DNA of 44,150 nt from Maledivibacter sp. (GTDB taxonomy: Bacteria > Bacillota > Clostridia > Peptostreptococcales > Caminicellaceae). The notes beneath the pieces were generated by a model that did not search any database, had not been told where the DNA came from, and worked only from the letters and a program-made list of their open reading frames with translations. The DNA lies in assembly GCA_025210375.1 (NCBI GenBank), contig JAOASB010000042.1, positions 1-44,150 on the forward strand, in the 5' to 3' direction. The translations under genes and the position numbers were made by a program. Shown piece after piece: positions 35,230 to 43,450 of the stretch (its first letter is position 1; every line of letters begins with the position of its first letter).

Positions 35230-36900
35230 TCACCTCAGCTTCCTATGGTTTTGGAAGCTCTTTCTATATGATGTAGGGGATATGCAAAGATTTTTTTTAA
35301 AGCAATAACTGAAATAGTTTGGCTCTGAGTAGCCCACCCGTTCAGCTATCTCAAAGTTTTTGAAATTAGTTGTTCTCAATAATTCCTTTGCTGCCTCCAT
35401 ACGAGTTTGGGTGAGATAGTTTATAAATGTCATCTTGGTTTCCCTTTTAAATATTGAGCTAAAATAAGTTGGACTTATATATAGATATTTACACATCTTG
35501 TCTATGGTAATATCCTTTTCGTGATAATTATTATTAACATAGTCCTTTGCTTTGTCTACAAGAAGCCGATAGCTATCCCTTCTATTTTTTGTAATGAAAT
35601 TCATTACTTTAATACAGATTTCAGTAACCCAATTTTGTATTTCGATAAGGTCATAGAACCTATTTAATTCAAAGAATAGATTATAATTTTCACCAAAAAT
35701 TTGTTCAATATCTATATTTAGATTTCTAGCTTCCTTAAGTATGGTTGTCAGCATTTCATAAATATATATCTGACCATGATTTAGGGATACTTGGCTATCA
35801 ATAATTTCTTTGAATAGGTGTTTAACAGTATTTTCTATGTCAATAGGGGTTCCTACCTTTAGATTGCTAACAAGTAGATGCTCCTTGTCTTCATCAAATA
35901 CTATTCGTTCCTTCCTTTTTGGTTCAATGTCATCTATAAAAATAATTCTATTATTACCTATAACCAACCTATAATCTAGTGCGCATAAAGCATTGTCATA
36001 GGACTCCTTTGCCAAGCCAATGTCATTAAATATGGTTCCTATTCCGATTGTAACCGTCAGCTTTAATAGCTTCTCAATAGCTACTCCAATCTCCTGGAAT
36101 AATGAATTTATTTTGCCCATAACCATGTCTCTATGCTTCTCATGGGAGCAAACTAATACAACTATATACTCATTATGTATAAAAACATTTCCAAGTCCAC
36201 GTTTTTTCACAATCTCATCACATATATTCAGTACTGCAAATTTCATGAGTTCTTTTTCTTCCCAATTACTTAATATTTCCATATCCTTTGGCAACTTTTT
36301 TTTCTTCTTTGGGTTATAGGTATAATGATATTGGTCAATATTTAGAGTGGCTACAATAAATGTACTACCGGATAAATCTATCATATAATTATTTGCCTTT
36401 TCATAGATTTCATCTTGTCCCAATTGTTTTGTGATGAGTGAAGCTAAAAATTTTTCCCTTAATATGGGAAGACTCTTGGTGTACATTTTTCTTAAAGCTT
36501 TGATATCTTCCTTTTCTGCTATTTCTTCATCCATTATGGATCTTACTTTTTCAAGTATTTGTATGAATTCCTTTGATGAAATGGGCTTCAATACATAGTC
36601 AACAACATTTAGCTTGACTGCTTTTTGAGCATATTCAAACTCATCAAAGCCCGTAAGTATTATTATTTTTGTCCCAGGAAATTTTTCCATGATCATCTTT
36701 GTAAGTTCAATTCCATCCATAAAAGGCATTTTTATATCTGTTATAACGACATCGGGTATAATTTTTTCCCCTATTTCAAGGGCCTCTCTTCCATTTTCCG
36801 CTTCCCCGACAACCTCAAATCCATATTTTTGCCACTCAATTTTCTTTAATATACCTTTTCTTACTTCTTCTTCATCATCAACAAGTATTAATTTATACAT
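35230..36900 (-). CDS. YesN-type response regulator with AraC DNA-binding domain
   Basis: 556 residues from ATG 36900 (GGAGG five nt upstream; the frame's first ATG at 36912 lies before this site). The receiver domain has LVDDEEEV, phospho-acceptor in VVITDIKMPFMDG, and the conserved Lys in YVLKPIS. A long central helical region (about 140-445) follows, then a double helix-turn-helix AraC domain (about 450-550: ITIDKMCKYLYISPTYFSSIFKRET, FEIAERVGYSEPNYFSYCFKK). It probably activates the adjacent sugar transporter genes. First in its operon; a family B repeat lies 52 nt upstream. Confidence 0.95.
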   Translation of the reverse strand: MYKLILVDDEEEVRKGILKKIEWQKYGFEVVGEAENGREALEIGEKIIPDVVITDIKMPFMDGIELTKMIMEKFPGTKIIILTGFDEFEYAQKAVKLNVVDYVLKPISSKEFIQILEKVRSIMDEEIAEKEDIKALRKMYTKSLPILREKFLASLITKQLGQDEIYEKANNYMIDLSGSTFIVATLNIDQYHYTYNPKKKKKLPKDMEILSNWEEKELMKFAVLNICDEIVKKRGLGNVFIHNEYIVVLVCSHEKHRDMVMGKINSLFQEIGVAIEKLLKLTVTIGIGTIFNDIGLAKESYDNALCALDYRLVIGNNRIIFIDDIEPKRKERIVFDEDKEHLLVSNLKVGTPIDIENTVKHLFKEIIDSQVSLNHGQIYIYEMLTTILKEARNLNIDIEQIFGENYNLFFELNRFYDLIEIQNWVTEICIKVMNFITKNRRDSYRLLVDKAKDYVNNNYHEKDITIDKMCKYLYISPTYFSSIFKRETKMTFINYLTQTRMEAAKELLRTTNFKNFEIAERVGYSEPNYFSYCFKKNLCISPTSYRKSFQNHRKLR

Positions 36901-36949
36901 GCTAACCTCCATGATAATAAATTAGAATTTCTAGAGAAATACTAAAGAT

Positions 36950-37040
36950 ACTATAGATATTCCAGTCAAATAATTGATTTATACACATCAAAAATCCCTA
37001 GAAACATCGTATATTTTGAAATGTATAAATTAAATTTAAC
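36950..37040 (-). repeat. Family B nested palindrome, copy 4 (upstream of yesN)
   Basis: Arms at 36976-36993 and 37014-37031 pair. About 75 bp are nearly identical to copy 1, including CTATAGATATTCCAGT and ATCCCTAGAAACATCG. TATAG edge at 36952 is 52 nt from the yesN ATG. The remaining bases to 37206 show nothing else recognisable. Confidence 0.8.
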
Positions 37041-37206
37041 TTTGGGAAATCTATATTCATTGAAGAATTTACATAGATGTAATTATAATTTAAAAGCTAG
37101 TCCCCTAAATATATATTCAACAATTCATATCTTTAATCCTTTTAATAATATGGAATTTTATCCTAATTATTTCAATAATTGAGTAATATCCTTGGCATCT
37201 CTTAAC

Positions 37207-37740
37207 CTATCCAAAAATCATCCTACACACCACTACGGAGGCTATTACTCCAGCCATATGGGCTATAAGGGCAGAGGTTAGGGTGTGTCTTGACTTTTTT
37301 ACTCCTATTGCTCCAAAATATATTGCCATGGTATAAAATATGGTTTCCGATGAGCCCATCATGGTTGAGGCAATACGTCCTACGAGGGAGTCGGCTCCGT
37401 ATGTGTGGACTATATCCTTGACCATGGCCAATGAACCACTGCCTGAGATGGGTTTTAGAATAGCTAAGGGGATTATTTCCTTTGGAAGTCCAATTAGTTT
37501 TCCCGGTATGAGGAGTAGCTTTGAAAATACCTCTAGGGCTCCAGACTCTTTGAATATCCCTATAGCTAAGAATATGGCTATGAGATAGGGCATTATTTTA
37601 ATGGATGTTTTAAAACCCTCTGAAGCACCTTCTACAAAGGTATCATAGAGTTTTACACCCTTTATATATCCATGAACCAGTATTATTGTTATCATAAGAG
37701 GAATAGCACCTATTGAAATAATACTTAATATTTTATACAT
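37207..37740 (-). CDS. spmB: Spore maturation protein B
   Basis: 177 residues with several membrane spans and a nucleoside-recognition (Gate) domain: GASEGFKTSIKIMPYLIAI, KPISGSGSLAM and GSSETIFYTMAIYFGAIGVKKSRHTL are typical of SpmB. In B. subtilis SpmA and SpmB are needed for full dehydration of the spore core. It follows spmA by 4 nt. Supports a spore-forming host. Confidence 0.95.
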   Translation of the reverse strand: MYKILSIISIGAIPLMITIILVHGYIKGVKLYDTFVEGASEGFKTSIKIMPYLIAIFLAIGIFKESGALEVFSKLLLIPGKLIGLPKEIIPLAILKPISGSGSLAMVKDIVHTYGADSLVGRIASTMMGSSETIFYTMAIYFGAIGVKKSRHTLTSALIAHMAGVIASVVVCRMIFG

Positions 37741-37744
37741 AGGT

Positions 37745-38317
37745 CTACTTCCCCTCCATTATCTTACAAACTGTAATACCTACTATGGTTGATACGATAG
37801 TTGCTATTAAGGTGGTGGATATTATTTCCGTTGGATCTGCTGAACCTGCATCGGCCCTTACCTTTAGGACAGTAAGGGGTATCAGCTGTACCGATGACAT
37901 ATTGATTACTAAAAACATAGCCATAGCGTTAGTTGCTGTATCCTTTTTATCATTGAGGGTTTGTAGTTCCTCCATTGCCTTAAGTCCTAAAGCCGTAGCT
38001 GAGTTTCCAGCACCAAACATATTGGCGGCCATATTCATTATGATAGCTGTATTTGCAGGATGATTTTTAGGTATCTCTGGGAAAATAAATCTTAATAGAG
38101 GGCTAAGTATTTTTCCCATACTTTTTATCAGTCCAGATTTTTCTGCTATTTTCATGAGTCCCAGCCAAGTAGCCATAATACCCGTAAGACCTATTGCAAA
38201 GGTTACAGCCTCTCCTGTATTTTCTATAACCACCCGATTTATCATATCTAAATTCCCATTTATAACTGCAAATACTATTCCTATACCAATCATAAAAAAC
38301 CAAATAATATTGATCAT
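37745..38317 (-). CDS. spmA: Spore maturation protein A
   Basis: 190 residues from ATG 38317, which has GGAGG five nt upstream and gives the usual MINIIWFFMIGIGI start. The frame extends to 38404, but the extra 29 residues are atypical. Motifs MATWLGLMKIAEKSG, MNMAANMFGAGNSATALGLKAM and FLVINMSSVQLIPLTVLKVRADAGS match SpmA. It is a membrane protein of the Gate family, paired with SpmB. Confidence 0.95.
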   Translation of the reverse strand: MINIIWFFMIGIGIVFAVINGNLDMINRVVIENTGEAVTFAIGLTGIMATWLGLMKIAEKSGLIKSMGKILSPLLRFIFPEIPKNHPANTAIIMNMAANMFGAGNSATALGLKAMEELQTLNDKKDTATNAMAMFLVINMSSVQLIPLTVLKVRADAGSADPTEIISTTLIATIVSTIVGITVCKIMEGK

Positions 38318-38500
38318 TATAGCCTCCAGTATGAAAGCGACTGACATCGCTTTATAGTTGCAAATTTCAGGTTCTAAGCTGTAAGTAAAAACTGTTGTGG
38401 TCAACCCCTTTAAGGTTAACTCCTTCTTTTAAGTCATATAGAAGAGATACTATGATTTCTATGTTTTATAGAATTATATGATTAGAAAGTATTAAATATT

Positions 38501-39034
38501 ATGGAAAGAGTGCTAGGGAATGTAATATTTTCTATTGAATTCTGGATTCCGTTGTGGTACAAATATATGGAGACAGCTATTGATAGAATTACATACTTTA
38601 AGATAAAAGGACGTGATCATTTGTCACAAACAAAGCTTCAGCCACTTTTAAATAGCTTAAAGCAAAGCACTATTGAGAAATTCGATATAAATGTTCCAAA
38701 GGAAAAAATATCTATAGATATCAAACCCAATAGCAATTCCGATGATAAGGTGAAAATAACCTTCGAAGAGGTCTTTTCTTTTTACTTCATAAACGATGAG
38801 GGTAATTTAAGTCAAAAGTCTTGCTTTGACTATACTAAGCTTAATTCAATAGGCTACTATGAAAATGGATTGGGGGAGTTTGCCAATTTTAATTGTCCAG
38901 ATGATGAAATAACAGAGAAGGATATTGCTTTACCTAATTTTGCGTTAGAACTCATTGATTCATGTATATTTATAGAGGCGAGAAGCATAAAAATAGATGA
39001 CAAGAATTTTAGGGTAGGGTATCCCAGTATATAG
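38501..39034 (+). CDS. Hypothetical protein, 177 aa
   Basis: Not recognised. No signal peptide or membrane span is clear, though the first 20 residues (FSIEFWIPLWYKYM) are aromatic and hydrophobic. The rest is mixed, acidic and Asn-rich, with no cysteine motif and no known domain. No good ribosome binding site precedes ATG 38501, so the true start is uncertain; ATG 38564 is an alternative. It is divergent from spmA and ends at a shared terminator. Confidence 0.6.
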   Translation: MERVLGNVIFSIEFWIPLWYKYMETAIDRITYFKIKGRDHLSQTKLQPLLNSLKQSTIEKFDINVPKEKISIDIKPNSNSDDKVKITFEEVFSFYFINDEGNLSQKSCFDYTKLNSIGYYENGLGEFANFNCPDDEITEKDIALPNFALELIDSCIFIEARSIKIDDKNFRVGYPSI

Positions 39035-39146
39035 GCAAAAACATTGGGAAATGCTTTTGTAGCTGTTAGTCCCGAGTTACGAGCTTCTGGGTCATTCTTT
39101 TAGTGCTAAGAAATAAGACATGGATTTTAACTAATAGTCCTATAGC

Positions 39147-39186
39147 AAATAAAGGCAAAGCCTAATACCAAGCTTTGCCTTTATTT
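39147..39186. terminator. Bidirectional terminator
   Basis: AAATAAAGGCAAAGC (39147-39161) pairs perfectly with GCTTTGCCTTTATTT (39172-39186), loop of 10. It separates the convergent hypothetical gene and the flavin reductase gene. Confidence 0.8.
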
Positions 39187-39212
39187 TATCTATAACCGGT
39201 TAGCCATTGAAG

Positions 39213-39719
39213 CTATTCTTTTATATAGCTTGCTACTATCTCACCATAATAAATCACATGGAAATCATTGTCTGAATATTTAACTTCCCTTATTTTTTTA
39301 TCTATGTTACTTGGCTCCATAGCCTGCTTATATACTATCCTGCATTCATAGTGAAGGTCACACTCACCGATTATTGGAGTATCGACTACCTTGCCCTTCT
39401 CAGCAGTTAGATTACATTCCTTAAACTTATCAATCTCTCTCTTTGATTTTGTACCACATATGCCTAATTCCTTTTTCATATCCTTGGAAAGAGGTATACT
39501 TACAGTAAATTCATCTGTTTTTTCAAGTAGCTCATATGTGTATCTAGAATAACGTACCATCACTGTAAATATGGGCTTACTCCATATAACTCCTATATTT
39601 CCCCATCCTATTGTCATGGTATTTAATTCACCTCCACCCTTTACGGTGAGAAAGGCTCCCCTTTGAAGCTGATCCAACATTTCCTTTGACATTTCATTAT
39701 AAGCTATGTCCTTTAACAT
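39213..39719 (-). CDS. Flavin reductase-like domain protein
   Basis: 168 residues from ATG 39719 (GAGGTGA upstream; the frame's GTG at 39728 lies in that site). The FMN-binding split-barrel fold is seen in GAFLTVKGGGELNTMTIGWGNIGVIWSKPIFTVMVRYSRYT and the FTVSIPL strand. Such proteins bind FMN and reduce it or a substrate with NAD(P)H. It follows the aldehyde dehydrogenase by 18 nt, so it is cotranscribed. Substrate unknown. Confidence 0.88.
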   Translation of the reverse strand: MLKDIAYNEMSKEMLDQLQRGAFLTVKGGGELNTMTIGWGNIGVIWSKPIFTVMVRYSRYTYELLEKTDEFTVSIPLSKDMKKELGICGTKSKREIDKFKECNLTAEKGKVVDTPIIGECDLHYECRIVYKQAMEPSNIDKKIREVKYSDNDFHVIYYGEIVASYIKE

Positions 39720-39737
39720 AAAAATCACCTCATTTTT

Positions 39738-41177
39738 TTATAAACCTATGGAAATATATTTTACTTCTAAAAATTCTTCTATACCAAAATGTCCACCTTC
39801 TCTACCTATGCCACTTTCTTTAAATCCCCCAAAGGGTGCTTGTGCAGTAGAAGGCTTACCATCATTTAGTCCTACAATACCATATTCAAGGGCCTCGCTT
39901 ATCCTTAAACCCCTTGAAAGGGATTCAGTAAATACATAGGCAGCCAATCCATAATTTGTATTGTTAGCTAATCCTATTACCTCTTCCTCTGTTTTAAAAA
40001 CAGCAACGGGTACCACTGGCCCAAAGGTTTCTTCTTCCATTATTATCATATCATGTTTTATGCATGATAGTACAGTGGGTTCAAAGAAATATCCAGCATC
40101 CTGATGCTGCCCTTCATGTCTTCCCCTACCCCCTGCTTCTATTTTTGCTCCCTTAGATACTGCATCATCTATATGTTGATTTATTTTTTCATATCCAGCC
40201 CTATCAATAATCGGTCCAATATCAACATTTGCCTCCAGGCCATTTCCTATTTTCATTTCTTTAACCCTATTAGCTAGCTTTTCTATGAAACTATGCTGTA
40301 CTTCTTCCTGAACATAAATTCTATTAGTGGCTATACATACCTGTCCTCCGTTTCTAAATTTGGATACTAAAACACCTTCTACAGCCTTATCTAGGTCTGC
40401 ATCATCGAAAACTATAAGGGGCGCATGTCCCCCAAGCTCTAAGGATATATTTTTAACGGTTTTTGAAGCTTGAGACATTAAAAGTTTGCCAACCTCAGTA
40501 GACCCTGTAAATGTAATTTTTCTAACTCTGCTATCCTCCATCATCGTATTTCCTATTTCTTTAGCTGATCCGGTTACTAAATTAGCCACTCCCTTTGGAA
40601 AGCCAGCCCTTTCAAAAAGCTCAAAGAGTTTTATTGCAGTTAGGGGAGTATTGAATGCAGGTTTAACAATTATAGTACATCCTGCCGCTAAAGCCGGTGC
40701 CATTTTTCTAGTAATCATAGCAGCGGGGAAATTCCATGGGGTTATTGCCCCAACGACTCCTACGGGCTGTTTATGTACGAGTATCCTTTTATTTTCTGCT
40801 GATGCTGGAATAGTTTCACCATATATCCTCTTTCCCTCTTCCGAATACCATTCTATGAATTTAGCACCGTATACAACTTCACCAATAGCTTCTGCCAAGG
40901 GCTTACCCTGCTCTAGGGTCATGATTCTTCCTATCTCTTCTTTTTCATCCATGACTAATTCATACCATTTTTTTAGATATTTACATCTTTCTTCGGCGGG
41001 AAGCTTTGACCATTTTCCAAAGGCCTCATATGACGCTTCTATAGCTCTTTTTGTTTCACCCGTACTCCCCATTGGCACTGTACCTACTAATTCACCATTT
41101 GCGGGATTAATAACCTCGAATGTTTTTTTGCTATGGGCTTCAACCCATTGTCCATTTAGAAACATTTTGAATTCCAT
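39738..41177 (-). CDS. gabD: NAD(P)-dependent aldehyde dehydrogenase, succinate-semialdehyde type
   Basis: 479 residues from ATG 41177 (GAGGTGA eight nt upstream; the frame's GTG at 41189 overlaps it). Motifs: ITPWNFPAAMITRKMAPALAAG, FTGSTEVGK (cofactor binding), LELGGHAPLIVFDDAD (catalytic Glu), and NGGQVCIATNR with the catalytic Cys, then EETFGPVVPV. The PWNFPAAMITRK signature is typical of the GabD branch, oxidising succinate semialdehyde to succinate. The substrate here is inferred. No gabT is adjacent. Upstream lies a family A element. Confidence 0.9.
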   Translation of the reverse strand: MEFKMFLNGQWVEAHSKKTFEVINPANGELVGTVPMGSTGETKRAIEASYEAFGKWSKLPAEERCKYLKKWYELVMDEKEEIGRIMTLEQGKPLAEAIGEVVYGAKFIEWYSEEGKRIYGETIPASAENKRILVHKQPVGVVGAITPWNFPAAMITRKMAPALAAGCTIIVKPAFNTPLTAIKLFELFERAGFPKGVANLVTGSAKEIGNTMMEDSRVRKITFTGSTEVGKLLMSQASKTVKNISLELGGHAPLIVFDDADLDKAVEGVLVSKFRNGGQVCIATNRIYVQEEVQHSFIEKLANRVKEMKIGNGLEANVDIGPIIDRAGYEKINQHIDDAVSKGAKIEAGGRGRHEGQHQDAGYFFEPTVLSCIKHDMIIMEEETFGPVVPVAVFKTEEEVIGLANNTNYGLAAYVFTESLSRGLRISEALEYGIVGLNDGKPSTAQAPFGGFKESGIGREGGHFGIEEFLEVKYISIGL

Positions 41178-41205
41178 ATCCTTTTTCACCTCTTATTTAT
41201 GATAT

Positions 41206-41329
41206 CTGAGGAAATTACATAATCACTTTCTATAAAAGCCATCTACCACATGTGAGTTTAAAATCCCAAAGGCTATACCCTATGTATTATACAACTTAGC
41301 CAAATAAGAGTTATACAATTTCCTCATCT
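41206..41329 (-). repeat. Family A MITE-like repeat, copy 4 (inverted)
   Basis: Reverse orientation relative to copies 1-3. Ends are TGAGGAAATTACATAA (from 41207) and TTATACAATTTCCTCA (to 41326), inverted repeats with two differences. The core matches copy 2 (GTATAATACATAGGGTATAGC on the minus strand in parts). It lies only about 29 nt upstream of the aldehyde dehydrogenase start, so it covers the promoter region. Confidence 0.8.
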
Positions 41330-41342
41330 AAATATAATTATA

Positions 41343-41410
41343 CACATATAGAGAGTTTAGGTTAAATCCTAATTTATACATATGAAAATATATAATATTT
41401 CAAAACAATT
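41343..41410 (-). repeat. Probable decayed family B copy 5
   Basis: TATAGAGAGTTTAGG, then CTAATTTATACATATGAAA and a partly complementary TTTCAAAACAATTATAAA. Pairing is imperfect. If the 121-124 bp family A insert next to it is subtracted, the TATAG edge (41347) would lie about 46-50 nt from the aldehyde dehydrogenase start, the same place as in the other copies. Confidence 0.4.
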
Positions 41411-41595
41411 ATAAAATCAGGACAAAAACTACTATATTTTAAAAAATGTGCATATATTTTAATAATGTTTATAGTAAAGATAAACAACTTCAAGGTTTAA
41501 TATATTTCAAAGAAAAAATGTAGAAGCATTCATTATTTTCTATGAGATATATTTTGAATTAATATAATTATTTTGAAGGCGAGGAGGTGTATTAT

Positions 41596-41943
41596 ATGTT
41601 TGGCTTTGTTAGAAGGAGAGAGTTAGAGGCTAGAAGAAAGGGCTTTTCTAAGGGGATAACCATAGGAGCTGTGCTTGGCAGTCTTGTTGGAGGCCTCACA
41701 GGTGTATTGACTGCTCCTGATTCTGGAGAAAATACCCGTAGAAGACTTCAAGAGAATGCTTTGGAAATCAAGGATAGTGTTGAAAATGATTTGCTTGAAG
41801 CTAAGGATAAAATAAATGGTGAAATTGCTCAATCAATTGAATGGTTAAGAAAAGAAATTTCTGATGCAAAGGAAGTATTTAAAATGCAAAAAATTGAATG
41901 TGAAGCAAGTGATGATAAAGACTTGGATGAAGAAGCTCTGTAA
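41596..41943 (+). CDS. YtxH domain protein
   Basis: 115 residues. A short N-terminus, a glycine-rich hydrophobic segment (KGITIGAVLGSLVGGLTGVLTAP) and a charged helical tail define YtxH (gas-vesicle-like stress) proteins. AGGAGG with 8-nt spacing selects ATG 41596 rather than the GTG at 41587. Membrane-associated; role in general stress or envelope is inferred. It precedes a DUF948 gene, a common pairing in Firmicutes. Confidence 0.88.
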   Translation: MFGFVRRRELEARRKGFSKGITIGAVLGSLVGGLTGVLTAPDSGENTRRRLQENALEIKDSVENDLLEAKDKINGEIAQSIEWLRKEISDAKEVFKMQKIECEASDDKDLDEEAL

Positions 41944-42088
41944 AATACTTTATATAAATTGGGTATGAAAAGAAGGGAATTTCACATTATTTGTAGAAAT
42001 ACTATAACTTCAAAGGATAAATAATATTTGATACTGGCTTTTACATTTAGATATACTTAAAGGCTATTATCTTAAATGGAGTGATTTT

Positions 42089-42490
42089 ATGAATAATATA
42101 ACAATTACACTTAGTGATTTAGGTCTGATGCTATTATGGGCGGCTTTGTTGGTTTTAATTTTTTATCTAATATTGGTTCTTAAAAAGTTTAATGATACTT
42201 TGAAGGAAGTCAGATATATATTATCACACAACAAGGAAAATATTGAAAAGACCCTAAATGAAATGCCTTCTATAGCTAAAAATATTGATGAAATAACAGG
42301 TGAAGTTTCCCATGATGTAAAGGCCGTGAGGGATACAGTAGAGACCATAACTGAAAAAAGCGGTGCTGCCGCAAAATCCCTTGACGATACTGACAGTATA
42401 ATAACAGGTGTGACCTCTGTTATACAGCTAGCCATATTTGTTAAGAATTTCTGGGAAAATATCCTTCCTAAGAAAAGAAGAGTTGTTTAA
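42089..42490 (+). CDS. DUF948 domain protein
   Basis: 133 residues: one N-terminal membrane span (about 10-30), then a long amphipathic helix with repeated polar heptads (coiled coil) and a basic C-terminus (NILPKKRRVV). Matches DUF948-type proteins found beside YtxH. Function unknown, probably envelope stress. Weak ribosome binding site (TGGAGTG) before ATG 42089. A terminator follows. Confidence 0.82.
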   Translation: MNNITITLSDLGLMLLWAALLVLIFYLILVLKKFNDTLKEVRYILSHNKENIEKTLNEMPSIAKNIDEITGEVSHDVKAVRDTVETITEKSGAAAKSLDDTDSIITGVTSVIQLAIFVKNFWENILPKKRRVV

Positions 42491-42499
42491 AATAAATAT

Positions 42500-42531
42500 A
42501 AGGGGTCGTCTCAAAGGACGATCCCTTTTTT
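42500..42531 (+). terminator. Terminator of the ytxH-DUF948 unit
   Basis: AGGGGTCGTC pairs with GACGATCCCT (10 bp, one G·T), 6-nt loop, followed by a T-run. Confidence 0.85.
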
Positions 42532-42618
42532 ATTTTCTTCAAATACGTACAAATGTTTGCTATACTATAGATATACTTATAGAATATCACAGTTTAAACC
42601 TACCACTAGGAGGCTAAA

Positions 42619-43368
42619 ATGAAAAGAACATTTATTTTTATAATTATTGGATTGCTACTTTTTCTGTTCTTACCGGATTTTGTGAAGGAGTCTCCAACCG
42701 TTGATAATAGCTCTTCAAACTTTTTCAGTACTATTAGAGAAGCTTCAGTAAAAACAAGGGCTAGTATAGATAAACATTTTACACCGGAGGATAGAGAAGA
42801 ATTAAAGAGGGATATTTCCAATTTAGCATATAAGCTGCGTAATATCATTACCAGGGAAGAACTAACAAACATAAAAAATAAAGCAGTTGATCTTGTAAAG
42901 GAAATAAATAACTCCATATGGAATAATCTTGGTGATTCTGATTATGAAAAGGCCGTTGTTAAAAGGGTTGTTGACGGAGATACTATTGAAGTCATTTTAA
43001 ACGGTATAAAAGAAAAAATAAGATTTATTGGTGTGAACACTCCAGAAAGTGCTGGAAAATATAAATACAAGCCCCAGCCCTATGGAAAAGAAGCTAGTAA
43101 ATTTACTAATTCTTCATTATTAGGTAAGGTTATTTATCTAGAAAAGGATGTTGGTGACAAGGACAAGTATGGTCGTCTTCTAAGATACGTATGGCTTACT
43201 GAACCTTCTAAGGGTAACTTAGAGGAAAATATGTTTAATGCCATCCTACTTAGGGAGGGCTATGGTAGAGTAATGACTATACAGCCCAATGTAAAATATC
43301 AAAGGATTTTTACCCAGCTTGAAAGAGAAGCTAGAAAAAATAATAAGGGACTTTGGAGATTTAAGTGA
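42619..43368 (+). CDS. Membrane-anchored thermonuclease (SNase) family nuclease
   Basis: 249 residues. N-terminal membrane segment (about 4-20), an uncharacterised charged helical region (about 30-105), then a staphylococcal nuclease domain (about 112-248): KRVVDGDTIEV, catalytic Arg and Glu in IRFIGVNTPES, and the second Arg in DKYGRLLRYVWL. Active-site residues are intact, so it should cut DNA or RNA with calcium outside the membrane. AGGAGG precedes ATG 42619. It converges with the toxin gene. Confidence 0.93.
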   Translation: MKRTFIFIIIGLLLFLFLPDFVKESPTVDNSSSNFFSTIREASVKTRASIDKHFTPEDREELKRDISNLAYKLRNIITREELTNIKNKAVDLVKEINNSIWNNLGDSDYEKAVVKRVVDGDTIEVILNGIKEKIRFIGVNTPESAGKYKYKPQPYGKEASKFTNSSLLGKVIYLEKDVGDKDKYGRLLRYVWLTEPSKGNLEENMFNAILLREGYGRVMTIQPNVKYQRIFTQLEREARKNNKGLWRFK

Positions 43369-43450
43369 TACATAGGAGCGACAAGGAATAGTCTTGGACT
43401 GATGGAAAAGTAAGCAACAACTTTTGATGAAGCTACTTCCAAATAGCCCC

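Noticed and set aside
40486..41202. Plus-strand 238-codon ORF
   Set aside because: Antisense to the aldehyde dehydrogenase, no recognisable domain and no ribosome binding site.
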